This document shows positions 1 to 8,067 of a stretch of DNA of 35,887 bases, piece after piece. How positions within the stretch are numbered: the stretch's first letter is position 1; every line of letters starts with the position of its first letter. This stretch comes from Promethearchaeota archaeon (lineage in GTDB: Archaea; Asgardarchaeota; Lokiarchaeia; Sigyniarchaeales; Promethearchaeaceae), in NCBI GenBank assembly GCA_018238965.1, contig JABCSI010000007.1, positions 1 to 35,887 on the forward strand. Direction: 5' to 3'. Both the position numbers and the translations under genes were made by a program. The notes under the pieces were generated by a model. It was not told where the DNA came from. It worked only from the letters and a program-made list of their open reading frames with translations, and made no database searches.

Positions 1-779
1 TCAACCAATTTCCAAAATTAAGAATCGGATGGGGTCTTCAAGCAAAACGAGAGCTCAACCGCACAGATGATGTGCGAAACGGGGTTATGACCAAGTCTCC
101 AAGCGCCATTCCCGTGCTGGAAGGAAAACATTTGGTGCATTATGGCTTCTCTGTCGCCAGCCCTCGCTTTTTCATCGATTCTACCGTCGATTATGCCAGC
201 TACCGCCCCATTGTGTCTCGCACCCGTATTGTATGGCGAAATGTCTCCAATATTCGTCTCCGACGGCGGATGTTTTGCGCAGTTATTCCTCCCGGCATCG
301 CCACCGTCAATTCCCTCAATTATATTTGCGAATGTGAATCCAAAGATTCTGTTCACTTGGAAGGGGATGGATTGTGGTATCTTTTCGGTCTCTTGGGGTC
401 CCTGGTGGCGGAATTCCAGCTGCGGATTTTCAGCACCAATAATAATTTGAACCAATACCTCATCGAAAATCTGGCTCTCCCGCTCTACAATCCCTCTGAT
501 CCCCTGCATCAACACCTGGTAGCTCTCGTCAAAGATTTTCAACCCACATCCAGCCAGTGGGCCGATCAGATGGTCACCCTCGGGCATCAATCCGAAGCAA
601 AAGCCGCCCTGACTCAAAAATATTGGCACCACCTTGCCGAAATTGATGCTGTCTGTCTGAAAATCTATGGATTGGATTCAGATCAATTTGAAATTTTACA
701 AGGTAAGTTTCCGAAACTCGAACCCGCCTATTTTTCCATGATTTCAAAATATTTTAACTCGGTGGGTGCGCTATTATAG
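1..779 (+). CDS. DNA adenine methyltransferase (restriction-modification), 3' fragment
   Basis: The reading frame is open from the left edge (first complete codon at base 3) to a TAG at 777-779, so this is the C-terminal part of a gene that starts outside the window; the GTG at 72 is only the first internal start-like codon. The visible ~258 residues begin with a stretch containing GWGLQAKRELNRTDD, then a block with RIVWRNVSNIRLRRRM and AVIPPGIATVNSLNYI, followed by a helical tail. This combination resembles the target-recognition part of type II/IIG N6-adenine methyltransferases of the Alw26I/Eco31I/Esp3I or Eco57I type. The catalytic NPPY and SAM-binding motifs would lie upstream and are not visible. 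A 204-codon ORF on the opposite strand is treated as a shadow. A BREX-like PglX or another TaqI-like enzyme is also possible. The fragment ends 75 bp from the 3' end of tRNA-Gly. Confidence 0.6.
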   Translation, partial: NQFPKLRIGWGLQAKRELNRTDDVRNGVMTKSPSAIPVLEGKHLVHYGFSVASPRFFIDSTVDYASYRPIVSRTRIVWRNVSNIRLRRRMFCAVIPPGIATVNSLNYICECESKDSVHLEGDGLWYLFGLLGSLVAEFQLRIFSTNNNLNQYLIENLALPLYNPSDPLHQHLVALVKDFQPTSSQWADQMVTLGHQSEAKAALTQKYWHHLAEIDAVCLKIYGLDSDQFEILQGKFPKLEPAYFSMISKYFNSVGALL

Positions 780-853
780 AAATCTTTCAAAATATTACTT
801 GACTAACTATTTGTATGGACTAAGTTATCCGAAATAGAAGAAGGAATAAAAAA

Positions 854-925
854 TGCGCCCACCGGGAATCGGACCCGGATCTCTGACTTGGCAAGCCAAA
901 ATCCTAACCATTAGACTATAGGCGC
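854..925 (-). tRNA. tRNA-Gly (anticodon GCC)
   Basis: The minus strand folds into a full 72-nt cloverleaf. The acceptor stem pairs GCGCCTA with TGGGCGC, with discriminator A. The D-stem is GTCT/GGAT with GG in the loop, the anticodon stem is TTGGC/GTCAG around the loop TTGCCAA (anticodon GCC), the variable loop has 4 nt, and the T-stem is CCGGG/CCCGG. CCA is not encoded. There is no intron. The T-loop reads TCCGATT, so position 55 is C instead of the near-universal U. A run of six T follows the 3' end on the minus strand and could end transcription. Confidence 0.95.
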
Positions 926-1331
926 TTGGATATTATGAGAGATTGAAGATCTGTCCATTTCAGAATATTCTATCAAAGATGGAATAATCTTCACTAACAA
1001 TGAATCTAACCTTGGATCGTATAAAAAATTTCTCGTGCAAGCGCTGAAGGCATTCCAGTTCTGGCATTGGAGGGGGAACCGTGGGGGAGCATGCCTTGGC
1101 TTTTATGTGTATTACAAAACCCCTTTAGAGCAAACAGTAAAAACAGAATTCCGTAGAAAAATTGAATAATCTTGAAAGGGTGTCTGGTATGTTCCTATCA
1201 TCCTCTCCTTGCTGGGGAAGGAAGACATGGGAAAAGTTCAGCCATGGGCGGGAAACTTCAAGGATCTTATGGAGTAGATTTAAAAAGATCAAATGAACAA
1301 TACTAGTAATTGTGTGGGAGATTGAAAACAC
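926..1331. other. Intergenic region between tRNA-Gly and the membrane-protein operon
   Basis: About 400 bp without a convincing protein gene. The short open frames here (up to about 35 codons) lack an SD site and protein-like composition. The stretch holds the upstream side of the tRNA gene, an AT-rich segment with TATAAAAA at 1020-1027, and a GC-rich island (1041-1104) described separately as a possible small RNA. The last 50 bp form the leader of the 1332 gene, with GGGAG about 14 nt before its ATG. Confidence 0.7.
1047..1104 (+). ncRNA. Candidate small structured RNA
   Basis: A GC-rich island stands out in an AT-rich intergenic region. It is closed by a perfect 7-bp inverted repeat (AAGGCAT at 1047-1053, ATGCCTT at 1091-1097) with two runs of five G inside, and is followed by GGCTTTT. 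TATAAAAA at 1020-1027 lies about 24-27 bp before the 5' arm, the usual archaeal TATA-to-start distance. No tRNA, SRP RNA, box C/D or clear H/ACA signature was recognised. The call rests on composition, pairing and promoter spacing only. Confidence 0.3.
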
Positions 1332-3464
1332 ATGCTCCCATCGTGGAAAAGTATCATGAACACCCCGAAACAGCGCAAAATTCATCCCAATATGCTCCAA
1401 CGGCTCAATAGGCGTAATTCCAAGATATTTTTAAGTTTACTTGTTCTTTTTGGGTTTGCTGGTCTTGCCTCTGGCGTGGAAATCTTAAAACATAATTATA
1501 GTAGGATTGGCCAAGGAACATTTCAGACCGAATCTGCCTTATTTGGTTCGATGGAGAAAACGTCCTCAATATCGTTGAAGAGTGAAAATCCTGATTTAGC
1601 AGAGAATATTGGGGATCTCCAGCCGTTATCCGCGCCAATTCCCCAAGATCTTTTTGGATTTGAACTGATCCTGCCGGGAAAACACACATCCTTCCAAAAT
1701 CTTCCCGTTTTGACAATTAATATTACAAACGAGGAATTGGTGTTACAAACCAACTATCAATTTGAAATTAGCAACCGATCGGAGGGAACCGGATATAGCA
1801 ATAATTTCAGCTCGGGTTGGTTACCCTTCTTCCCATTGGAGAGTGTCAGTGTCACAGAAATGAACGCAATTTTTTCCGATTTATGGGAGCAATCGGCCGA
1901 AGGTGTACCTATTGCGGTTGAATTTTTCATCAACTTAGATAATTCATCTTACGAGACTCTGATTTATAAAGATTGGAGTGAACCCGAGGTTCAAGTCGGG
2001 TATAATCTCACTGTTAACAACACTATTATCCCAGTAGGAATCGATTTTTATCCTTTTAATGCACCTCCCATCCTTTATTTTAATATCACTGATAATGTGC
2101 CCAACAATGTAGTATTATCAATCATGGTCAACAACCGCATCCATCCATACAGCATTTCAGTGGATGTTCCAAAAATTAACCCGATAGGGGGGAATACTCT
2201 TTACAACGGGTTAGCAAATATTACTCTTTTGACTGAAGAGGGGATCTGGCAGAATATAATTGATGGGAATGTATCATTTGTTTATTCTATTCATGACGCC
2301 GCCGGAAATCCAACGGAGTGGAAGTTGCTAAGTTTTCTCAAAGATACCGTATCTCCCCACTTGGATAGTGGAATTCCAGATCGATCCTGGTTAACCATCG
2401 GTGATTATGAGATGGAATCTACTAATACTAATATAGGAAATGTCATTGAGGTTACTGAACGACCCCAAATGCTGATTACTTTGTATGATACTGATATAAA
2501 GATGGTTGGGTTAAAGATTCTTGATGTATCATTCTCATCCACTTTGAATACTTCCTCTTCATTAGATATTCCCACCAATGCGGGTTCACCACCCCAATCT
2601 GCCGAAATGAAGGAATATATTTACATTTCGGGAATTAAAAATGGGAGTAGTTGGATCATAGATATTTCTCCTGAAATTTGGGATTCATTGGAAGATGGTT
2701 TACTTAACATGCAGCTGGAGTTGGAGGATTTTGCGGGGAATTTCGCACTTTTTAAATTTTCTATGGTGAAGGTCGGAGACCAGAGTTCCAATATTACCCC
2801 CTTATATTTGTTTTTTGGTGCCAGTGCTGCCATAGTGCTGAGCTTGATCATTTTCAGTGCAATGCTAACGACAGATCGTCGACAACGGCTGTTCCAAATA
2901 GAAAGAGAAGAAAGAGAAGAAATTAGCAAGTGGGATTCCATTGATCCCGATCTCCTAGATCTTGTTTTGGAACCTCTCGATCACGTGAAATTGGCGCGGG
3001 TGTCGGTTCATTTCATGCGCGAAGGAAAAAATTTTGATCCAAATACAATCACAGAACCCGATTTAAAGGAATTTTTGAATGAACCCATACAATTGGTGCA
3101 TTTACAGGAGCTACGTCTGCTTTTAACCCGTTATCATATGAATCAATTGGATCAAGAAGAATTTGTCCACGAGATGTTTTCTTTATCTCCCCAAGAAAGG
3201 CGAAAATTTATTCTCAGGTACATGGAGAGTGGTAAACGAACTCTTCCCAAAGTAAGAAGGGTCAAGGATTCAAATTCTGGGCTTTCAAATCCCCGCATTC
3301 GGCTTCCCAGTGAGATTGCAAAAGAGTTATGGGGAACCTCTGAAGCAGATACCAATCAACTCGAAGATGAGTTATTGGGCGAGGAAGAAGATCCTTGGGA
3401 ATCTTTTGAGTCTTTAACCGATCAAGAAGATTCTCTCAATACAAATGAGGAGGGTTCAAAATAA
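1332..3464 (+). CDS. Type I membrane protein with large extracellular domain and cytosolic tail
   Basis: Function not recognised. This 710-residue protein has a basic N-terminus followed by a hydrophobic segment at about residues 31-50 (uncleaved anchor or signal peptide). A ~440-residue, Asn/Ser-rich outer region has many N-x-S/T sequons and beta-rich, Ig-like stretches (for example HDAAGN near 321-326). A second transmembrane helix lies at about 491-512, then a charged ~198-residue cytosolic tail ending in an acidic stretch. The layout is that of a single-span receptor or adhesin. ATG 1332 is preceded by GGGAG about 14 nt upstream; ATG 1356 is an alternative start without SD. The stop codon overlaps the next small ORF (TAATG), and a winged-helix regulator follows, so a sensing role coupled to transcription is possible but inferred. 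Confidence 0.8.
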   Translation: MLPSWKSIMNTPKQRKIHPNMLQRLNRRNSKIFLSLLVLFGFAGLASGVEILKHNYSRIGQGTFQTESALFGSMEKTSSISLKSENPDLAENIGDLQPLSAPIPQDLFGFELILPGKHTSFQNLPVLTINITNEELVLQTNYQFEISNRSEGTGYSNNFSSGWLPFFPLESVSVTEMNAIFSDLWEQSAEGVPIAVEFFINLDNSSYETLIYKDWSEPEVQVGYNLTVNNTIIPVGIDFYPFNAPPILYFNITDNVPNNVVLSIMVNNRIHPYSISVDVPKINPIGGNTLYNGLANITLLTEEGIWQNIIDGNVSFVYSIHDAAGNPTEWKLLSFLKDTVSPHLDSGIPDRSWLTIGDYEMESTNTNIGNVIEVTERPQMLITLYDTDIKMVGLKILDVSFSSTLNTSSSLDIPTNAGSPPQSAEMKEYIYISGIKNGSSWIIDISPEIWDSLEDGLLNMQLELEDFAGNFALFKFSMVKVGDQSSNITPLYLFFGASAAIVLSLIIFSAMLTTDRRQRLFQIEREEREEISKWDSIDPDLLDLVLEPLDHVKLARVSVHFMREGKNFDPNTITEPDLKEFLNEPIQLVHLQELRLLLTRYHMNQLDQEEFVHEMFSLSPQERRKFILRYMESGKRTLPKVRRVKDSNSGLSNPRIRLPSEIAKELWGTSEADTNQLEDELLGEEEDPWESFESLTDQEDSLNTNEEGSK

Positions 3465-3616
3465 TGAAGCCCCCTTTTGTCAATTATGTCAATTGTGTCA
3501 ATCGCGTTTTTTCATATTCCACGAATAATCGCGAAGGAAAATTCTTAAAGAAAAATTCGCATAGAAATATTGGGATTGGGATTGTGATTGGTCCAAAAGT
3601 GAGGTGGGAGTTATGA
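3464..3616 (+). CDS. Small 50-residue ORF between membrane protein and regulator
   Basis: Function not recognised. The ATG at 3464 overlaps the stop codon of the membrane-protein gene (TAATG), and a strong SD, GAGGAGGG, lies about 9 nt upstream inside that gene. The TGA overlaps the ATG of the winged-helix gene as ATGA (3613-3616). Both junctions are typical of translationally coupled genes, the main argument that this frame is used. The peptide starts MKPPFVNYVNCVNRVFSYS and is basic and Asn-rich; its first third has three V-N-x repeats encoded by a 9-bp tandem repeat. It ends in a small hydrophobic patch (IGIGIVIG). It could also be a translated leader whose only job is to deliver ribosomes to the regulator gene. 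Confidence 0.5.
   Translation: MKPPFVNYVNCVNRVFSYSTNNREGKFLKKNSHRNIGIGIVIGPKVRWEL
3478..3504 (+). repeat. Three tandem 9-bp repeats (TGTCAATTA type)
   Basis: TGTCAATTA, TGTCAATTG and TGTCAATCG follow each other without spacing. The 9-bp period keeps frame with the small ORF and encodes VNY-VNC-VNR. Confidence 0.8.
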
Positions 3617-4326
3617 AAATTGAAAAATTGACTGATATTGAGGACGAAACCTATCAAGTTATTAAGGGTATCCTCAAAAATCACAAACATTTCACCATGC
3701 AGGATCTACTCACTCAATGTTTTACTGTCTTATGTCCTCCCCATAGTGAGGAATCCGTTGATGCTGCCCTTAATTCGTTAGCAATTAAGCGATACTTTAT
3801 CAAAGGGACTTCCCTTACCAGAGAAGATGTGGCCAATAATGGCGTCAGAGCCCGTATTTTAACCTTTATTCAACAGAATCCGGGCGCCTATAATCGCTTA
3901 ATTAGGCGGGAATGCAATTTAGGTTCGAACGAATTCAAATGGCATCTGGGGATGTTGCTGAAATTCCACTTTATCAAAAAAATCCTGTTCAACGGCCGAT
4001 CCTACGGGTATTTTGAGGATCGGAATTACATGAATCATGAAGTTGATCTATTTCTGCTGCAAAACGAAAAAGTGAAAGCGATTTTGGATTATTTGTCAGA
4101 AACTCCCAATTCGATTTCGGGAATTGCCCGGGATCTGGGCATCCACTATAGCACCGTGCAGAAATACATGGAAATCTTGGTAGAACGGGAATTTTTACAA
4201 CCGATTGACGAAGCAACCCGTCATGAAATATACCAAGTCAATCAAACCTTGCAAATTAAACTGCAGAAAATTGTCAACGGTCAAGTATTCATTGAATTTG
4301 CAACCGAAGCCAGTAGCAGTGAATAA
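3613..4326 (+). CDS. Winged-helix DNA-binding regulator with tandem HTH domains
   Basis: A 237-residue cytosolic protein, likely a transcription regulator. After an N-terminal helical, possibly winged-helix part (about 1-65), a first winged helix spans roughly 75-125 (RARILTFIQQNPGAYNRLIR and following). A second spans about 145-195 and has a clear helix-turn-helix: SISGIARDLGIHYSTVQKYM, then a wing ending in EREFLQPI. ATG 3613 is preferred to GTG 3604 because GAGGTGG at 3601-3607 is well placed as its SD, and the ATG overlaps the stop of the small ORF upstream. Tandem winged helices of this kind are common in archaeal regulators. Co-transcription with a membrane receptor-like gene suggests it acts on its output. 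Target genes are unknown. Confidence 0.8.
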   Translation: MKIEKLTDIEDETYQVIKGILKNHKHFTMQDLLTQCFTVLCPPHSEESVDAALNSLAIKRYFIKGTSLTREDVANNGVRARILTFIQQNPGAYNRLIRRECNLGSNEFKWHLGMLLKFHFIKKILFNGRSYGYFEDRNYMNHEVDLFLLQNEKVKAILDYLSETPNSISGIARDLGIHYSTVQKYMEILVEREFLQPIDEATRHEIYQVNQTLQIKLQKIVNGQVFIEFATEASSSE

Positions 4327-4342
4327 TAACCGATTTTATTTT

Positions 4343-4368
4343 TTTCCGTTCGTTTTTCGTTGCGGAAA
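4343..4368 (+). terminator. Hairpin with T-tracts between convergent genes
   Basis: TTTCCG (4343-4348) pairs with CGGAAA (4363-4368) around a T-rich loop, and an upstream run of T lies just after the stop of the winged-helix gene. Its place between convergent genes fits a transcription end region. Archaeal termination often needs only the T-tracts, so the hairpin itself may not matter. Confidence 0.35.
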
Positions 4369-4426
4369 GAAGAAGTATAAGAAAAGAAAAATTGATAAAA
4401 CCAAAGGTGTTCTAAGAGTTCCATCT

Positions 4427-5521
4427 TTAGGCTTTAATGGTTAATTCGTAATCGTTAATTAGTTTTTTTTGTTTCTTTGTCAAGCTGCGGTATTCCGGAA
4501 TGGCTATTTCTACACGCACGTAGTGATCTCCACGGCGAGGGTTCCGATTCAGAACTGGAATTCCCTTCCCTCGGAGACGTAGTTCAGTACCCGGAGTAAT
4601 TCCCGATGCAATCTTTATTTTCGTTTTACCACTGACAGTATCCACTGAGATTTCGCACCCTTTAATTGCTTGGATGAATGAACAATGAACTGTTGAATAA
4701 ACATCATTACCTTTGCGCACAAACCGCTTATCGGACTTTACCCGTATTAGCACATACAAGTCACCAGGGATTGCATCTACTGCTGGAAAATGCCCCTGTC
4801 CTTGCATTTTTAAGTGCATTCCGTCTTCTACGCCTGCGGGAATAGTAACGCTATGATCCTGCTTTGTAGGGACTGCTTTCCGACCTTTACAGACAGGACA
4901 TGGTTTTCCCACAACTTCTCCTTCACCTTGGCATTTGGAACATGAAACTACTTGTTGCATCATGCCTAAGATTGACCGAGTGACACGGGTTTCCTGTCCT
5001 GATCCGTTACATTGCGGGCACGTTTGTACATTTGTACCTCCCTTTCCTTCGCATTGACTACACGGTTCGTATCGGGTGTATTTGAGATTTTTCTTCACAC
5101 CTGTGACCATTTCATGGAATGTAAGTTTAACGGTGATTTCAACATCTTCTCCGCGTACGCGTCTTCGACGACGACCAGAGGATCTACCCTTGCCTCTACC
5201 GCCAAATATATCTCCGCCGCCAAAGAACATGTCCATAATATCCGAAAAAGAAGAAAATCCACTTGAAAAATCCATACCGTTCGTATCGAGTCCGTTGAAC
5301 CCGAAACGGTCATATTTCTCCCGTTTGTCGGCATCGGATAGTACCATATAGGCCTCGTTAATTTCTTTAAATTTATCTTGTGCTTCGGGTGCTTTATTTC
5401 GATCCGGATGCCACTTCATGGCTAATTTCCGAAAGGCTTTTTTAACTTCATCTGGGGTTGCTCCACGTTGAACTCCCAGAACTTCATAATAATCTCTTTT
5501 GTTCTTCATTCGATTAGCCAT
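4427..5521 (-). CDS. dnaJ: DnaJ (Hsp40) co-chaperone
   Basis: A full-length type I DnaJ of 364 residues. It delivers unfolded substrates to DnaK and stimulates its ATPase. The J-domain is at about residues 9-75 with the HPD motif in KWHPDRN. A Gly/Phe-rich linker follows ([17 protein letters not shown]), then a basic run (RRRRRV). The zinc-binding domain has four Cys pairs: [24 protein letters not shown] and CPVCKGRK, the last lacking the final glycine of CxxCxGxG. The C-terminal substrate-binding domain contains the [10 protein letters not shown] and GDLYVLIRV landmarks. The gene lies 274 bp downstream of dnaK on the same strand, but a terminator-like hairpin between them suggests a separate promoter. 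ATG 5521 is used; ATG 5509 (residue 5) is an alternative. DnaK/DnaJ are usually considered acquired from bacteria in archaea. Confidence 0.97.
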   Translation of the reverse strand: MANRMKNKRDYYEVLGVQRGATPDEVKKAFRKLAMKWHPDRNKAPEAQDKFKEINEAYMVLSDADKREKYDRFGFNGLDTNGMDFSSGFSSFSDIMDMFFGGGDIFGGRGKGRSSGRRRRRVRGEDVEITVKLTFHEMVTGVKKNLKYTRYEPCSQCEGKGGTNVQTCPQCNGSGQETRVTRSILGMMQQVVSCSKCQGEGEVVGKPCPVCKGRKAVPTKQDHSVTIPAGVEDGMHLKMQGQGHFPAVDAIPGDLYVLIRVKSDKRFVRKGNDVYSTVHCSFIQAIKGCEISVDTVSGKTKIKIASGITPGTELRLRGKGIPVLNRNPRRGDHYVRVEIAIPEYRSLTKKQKKLINDYELTIKA

Positions 5522-5728
5522 AGGACACGGGTCTCTCTGTTAATTTTATTGTTAGTATTGTTGGAATTGCTGTTTTAAAAATTTGTATGAGTATAATGTT
5601 GGTTTAATATTTTCAGTGAGTTGGTAATTTTGGTAAATTAATTGTTGTTTGAAGTGTTAATGTAATGGAATTTATGGTGAATTTGAAGATAAGGGTTATT
5701 TTGGGTTAATTTTGAAAGGTTTACTAAG

Positions 5729-5757
5729 AAAAAAAAAGGAAGTTCGATAAAGAACTT
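5729..5757 (-). terminator. Intrinsic-type terminator after dnaK
   Basis: On the minus strand a 6-bp hairpin (AAGTTC/GAACTT, 6-nt loop, 5740-5757) is followed two bases later by nine T (5729-5737). It lies 38 bp after the dnaK stop codon, upstream of dnaJ. Confidence 0.6.
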
Positions 5758-5795
5758 TTGGATTATGGATATTTGAGGTGGGCAGACGATTCTAT

Positions 5796-7754
5796 TTATT
5801 CGTCTTCCCACTCTACGTCTACAACTTTCTTCTTCTTTTTATCTTTACCTTTCTCAGAAGGTTGTTCGTAGGTTGCTCCACCCATATTTCCAAAACCTGC
5901 GCCGCCTTGGGCTGCCTGTTGGGCAAATTTAGCTGCTTGTGCTGGGTCCATTCCTCCCATTCCGCCGGGTTGTCCTCCCTGTTGCGCGTAGATTTTTTCA
6001 GAGAACTTATGTAAATGTTGCTCAAGGGCGTCTTTTGTTTCCTTGATGCGTGTGAGGTTATCTGCCTTAATGGCGTCTTTCACATCTTCGATGGCTTTCA
6101 GAAGATTGTTCTTCAGTTCGTCATCGAGTTTTTCGGCATTATCCTTCATCAGTTTTTCGGCTTGGAATGCCATGCTATCGGCCTCATTGCGGACTTCGAT
6201 GGCCTCACGGACTTTCTGATCCTCTTCAGCATGCTTTTCCGCATCCCTGATCTTGGTTTGGATTTCCTCTTCCGAGAGCTTGGATTGACCAGTAATGGTA
6301 ATGGACTGTTCTTTTCCAGTTCCCAAGTCTTTGGCACTTACTTTTACAATCCCATTTTGGTCAATGGAAAAGCCCACCTCCACTTGGGGTGTTCCTCGTG
6401 GTGCAGGAGGGATACCATCCAAGTGGAATTTCCCTAAAGTAATATTATCCTTTGCCATGGGGCGTTCGCCTTGCATCACATGAATTTCTACGCTGGGTTG
6501 ATTATCCGCAGCAGTGGAAAAGACCTTGGAGCGTTCGACAGGGATGGTAGTATTACGTTCAATTAGTGCGGTTGCAATTCCTCCGAGGGTTTCGATGCTA
6601 AGGGTTAAGGGAGTGACATCTAAGAGCAATAGGTCTTCAACTTCTCCGCTAAGAATTCCGCCCTGAATTGCGGCGCCCTGGGCCACACATTCCATAGGAT
6701 CGATTCCGGTTTCCGGCTTGCGTCCGAAGAAATCGCCGTAGGATTTTTGAACAGAGGGCATCCTGGATGGTCCACCTACCATAATTATCTTCTTAATGTC
6801 AATTTTACGAAGTTTTGAGTCGGTGAGAGCCTTCTCCATCGGTCTTGTTAACCGTTTGATGATTGGGTCGATTAATTCTTCGAATTTGGCGCGGCTCAAT
6901 TCCATATCTAGACTGAGGGGCTGACCATCCTTACCCATTGCGATGAATGGAAGGTTGATTCGGGTGCTGAAAGTTGTTGAAAGTTCGATTTTTGCCTTTT
7001 CGGCTGCATCAATCAATCGCATCATGGCTTGGGAATCACCTGTGATGTCAACGTCGGTTTGTTTGCGGAATTCTCGCACGATCCAATCCTTGACGATTTC
7101 ATCCATATCGGTTCCACCAAGAGCAGTGTCTCCTGAGGTGGATAGCACTTCAAAGACACCTTCGCCCATTTCCATGATGGTAACGTCGAAAGTTCCGCCA
7201 CCAAGGTCCAGGACAACCACTTTCATGCTGCCATGGTCTTTTTTATCTAAACCATAAGCGATACATGCTGCGGTGGGTTCGTTGATAATCCGAACAACTT
7301 CGAGTCCGGCAATTCGACCAGCATCTTTGGTTGCGGTGCGTTGGGCATCGTTAAAGTATGCGGGTACGGTAATAACTGCCTTTTCCAAGGGTTCTCCAAT
7401 GTAATCCTCCGAATCCTTCTTGATTTTTGCCAAGATCATGGAGCTGATTTCCTCAGGAGTATATTGCTTGTTTTCGATTGTGATTTTATCATTCGAGCCC
7501 ATTTTGCGCTTTATCTTTCTAATAGTGCGGTCTGGATTTGATACTGCTTGACGTCTGGCGGGTTCACCTACGATACGTGTGCCGTCTTTCAAGAAGGCAA
7601 CATAACTGGGGAACGCTTTACCACCAATAGAGACACCTTCTGCGGCAGGAATGATTTCTGGTTTACCACCGATCATGACGCTGGCCGCTGAGTTCGAGGT
7701 GCCAAGATCAATACCGAGGATCTTTTCTTTGTGAGTTTTTTTTTCTTCAGACAT
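5796..7754 (-). CDS. dnaK: DnaK (Hsp70) chaperone
   Basis: A complete 652-residue Hsp70 with ATP-driven folding activity in the cytosol. The nucleotide-binding domain begins with [15 protein letters not shown] (phosphate-1), continues with the [12 protein letters not shown] phosphate-2 loop and the adenosine motif [11 protein letters not shown]. The linker [11 protein letters not shown] leads into the substrate-binding domain. The helical lid ends in a Gly/Met/Gln-rich tail and VEWEDE. The N-terminal domain lacks the ~24-residue insert seen in Gram-negative DnaK, as in Gram-positive and archaeal copies. grpE is not in the window, although dnaK, dnaJ and grpE are often neighbours. The promoter region shows a BRE/TATA and a palindrome. 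The start is ATG 7754; GAAGTGA lies about 9 nt upstream. Confidence 0.98.
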   Translation of the reverse strand: MSEEKKTHKEKILGIDLGTSNSAASVMIGGKPEIIPAAEGVSIGGKAFPSYVAFLKDGTRIVGEPARRQAVSNPDRTIRKIKRKMGSNDKITIENKQYTPEEISSMILAKIKKDSEDYIGEPLEKAVITVPAYFNDAQRTATKDAGRIAGLEVVRIINEPTAACIAYGLDKKDHGSMKVVVLDLGGGTFDVTIMEMGEGVFEVLSTSGDTALGGTDMDEIVKDWIVREFRKQTDVDITGDSQAMMRLIDAAEKAKIELSTTFSTRINLPFIAMGKDGQPLSLDMELSRAKFEELIDPIIKRLTRPMEKALTDSKLRKIDIKKIIMVGGPSRMPSVQKSYGDFFGRKPETGIDPMECVAQGAAIQGGILSGEVEDLLLLDVTPLTLSIETLGGIATALIERNTTIPVERSKVFSTAADNQPSVEIHVMQGERPMAKDNITLGKFHLDGIPPAPRGTPQVEVGFSIDQNGIVKVSAKDLGTGKEQSITITGQSKLSEEEIQTKIRDAEKHAEEDQKVREAIEVRNEADSMAFQAEKLMKDNAEKLDDELKNNLLKAIEDVKDAIKADNLTRIKETKDALEQHLHKFSEKIYAQQGGQPGGMGGMDPAQAAKFAQQAAQGGAGFGNMGGATYEQPSEKGKDKKKKKVVDVEWEDE

Positions 7755-7835
7755 GATTTATTCACTTCTTCAGTTTGATTAAATTTTTCGTGATAGAGTG
7801 ATTAGAAACTTGTAATTAAATAAGAGAGAAATAAA

Positions 7836-7849
7836 ATATAAACTTTTCG
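7836..7849 (-). promoter_or_regulatory. BRE/TATA promoter of dnaK
   Basis: The minus strand shows CGAAAAG (BRE-like, 7843-7849) directly followed by TTTATAT (7836-7842), about 82-94 bp before the dnaK ATG. The expected start is near 7813, giving a leader of about 60 nt. The rest of the 313-bp gap (7755-8067) is AT-rich and holds no gene that can be supported. Confidence 0.5.
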
Positions 7850-7850
7850 T

Positions 7851-7864
7851 TTTTGTTAACAAAA
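7851..7864. promoter_or_regulatory. 14-bp perfect palindrome next to the dnaK BRE
   Basis: TTTTGTTAACAAAA is a perfect palindrome one base upstream of the BRE-like element. In archaea this position suits an activator, or a repressor that blocks TFB. The binding protein is unknown. Confidence 0.4.
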
Positions 7865-8067
7865 GGTTGTCGATAAATCTGAAAAATTACTAAGTGAAAG
7901 CGAACTAACGAAATCCTATCCTTGAAACAGCAACAATTTTATGGTTTAAAATCGAAATTAAGATCGACAAAATCTTTATAATAACCTTCAACACAAATAA
8001 TAATACCCAAAGAGAATCTTTGTTTGGGTTCAAAAATACAAAAATACTGCCTTAAGTTTGCATTATT

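Noticed and set aside
18-632. 204-codon ORF on the minus strand
   Set aside because: It lies fully antisense to the methyltransferase frame, which has clear family motifs and is open to the window edge; the minus product shows no recognisable motif.
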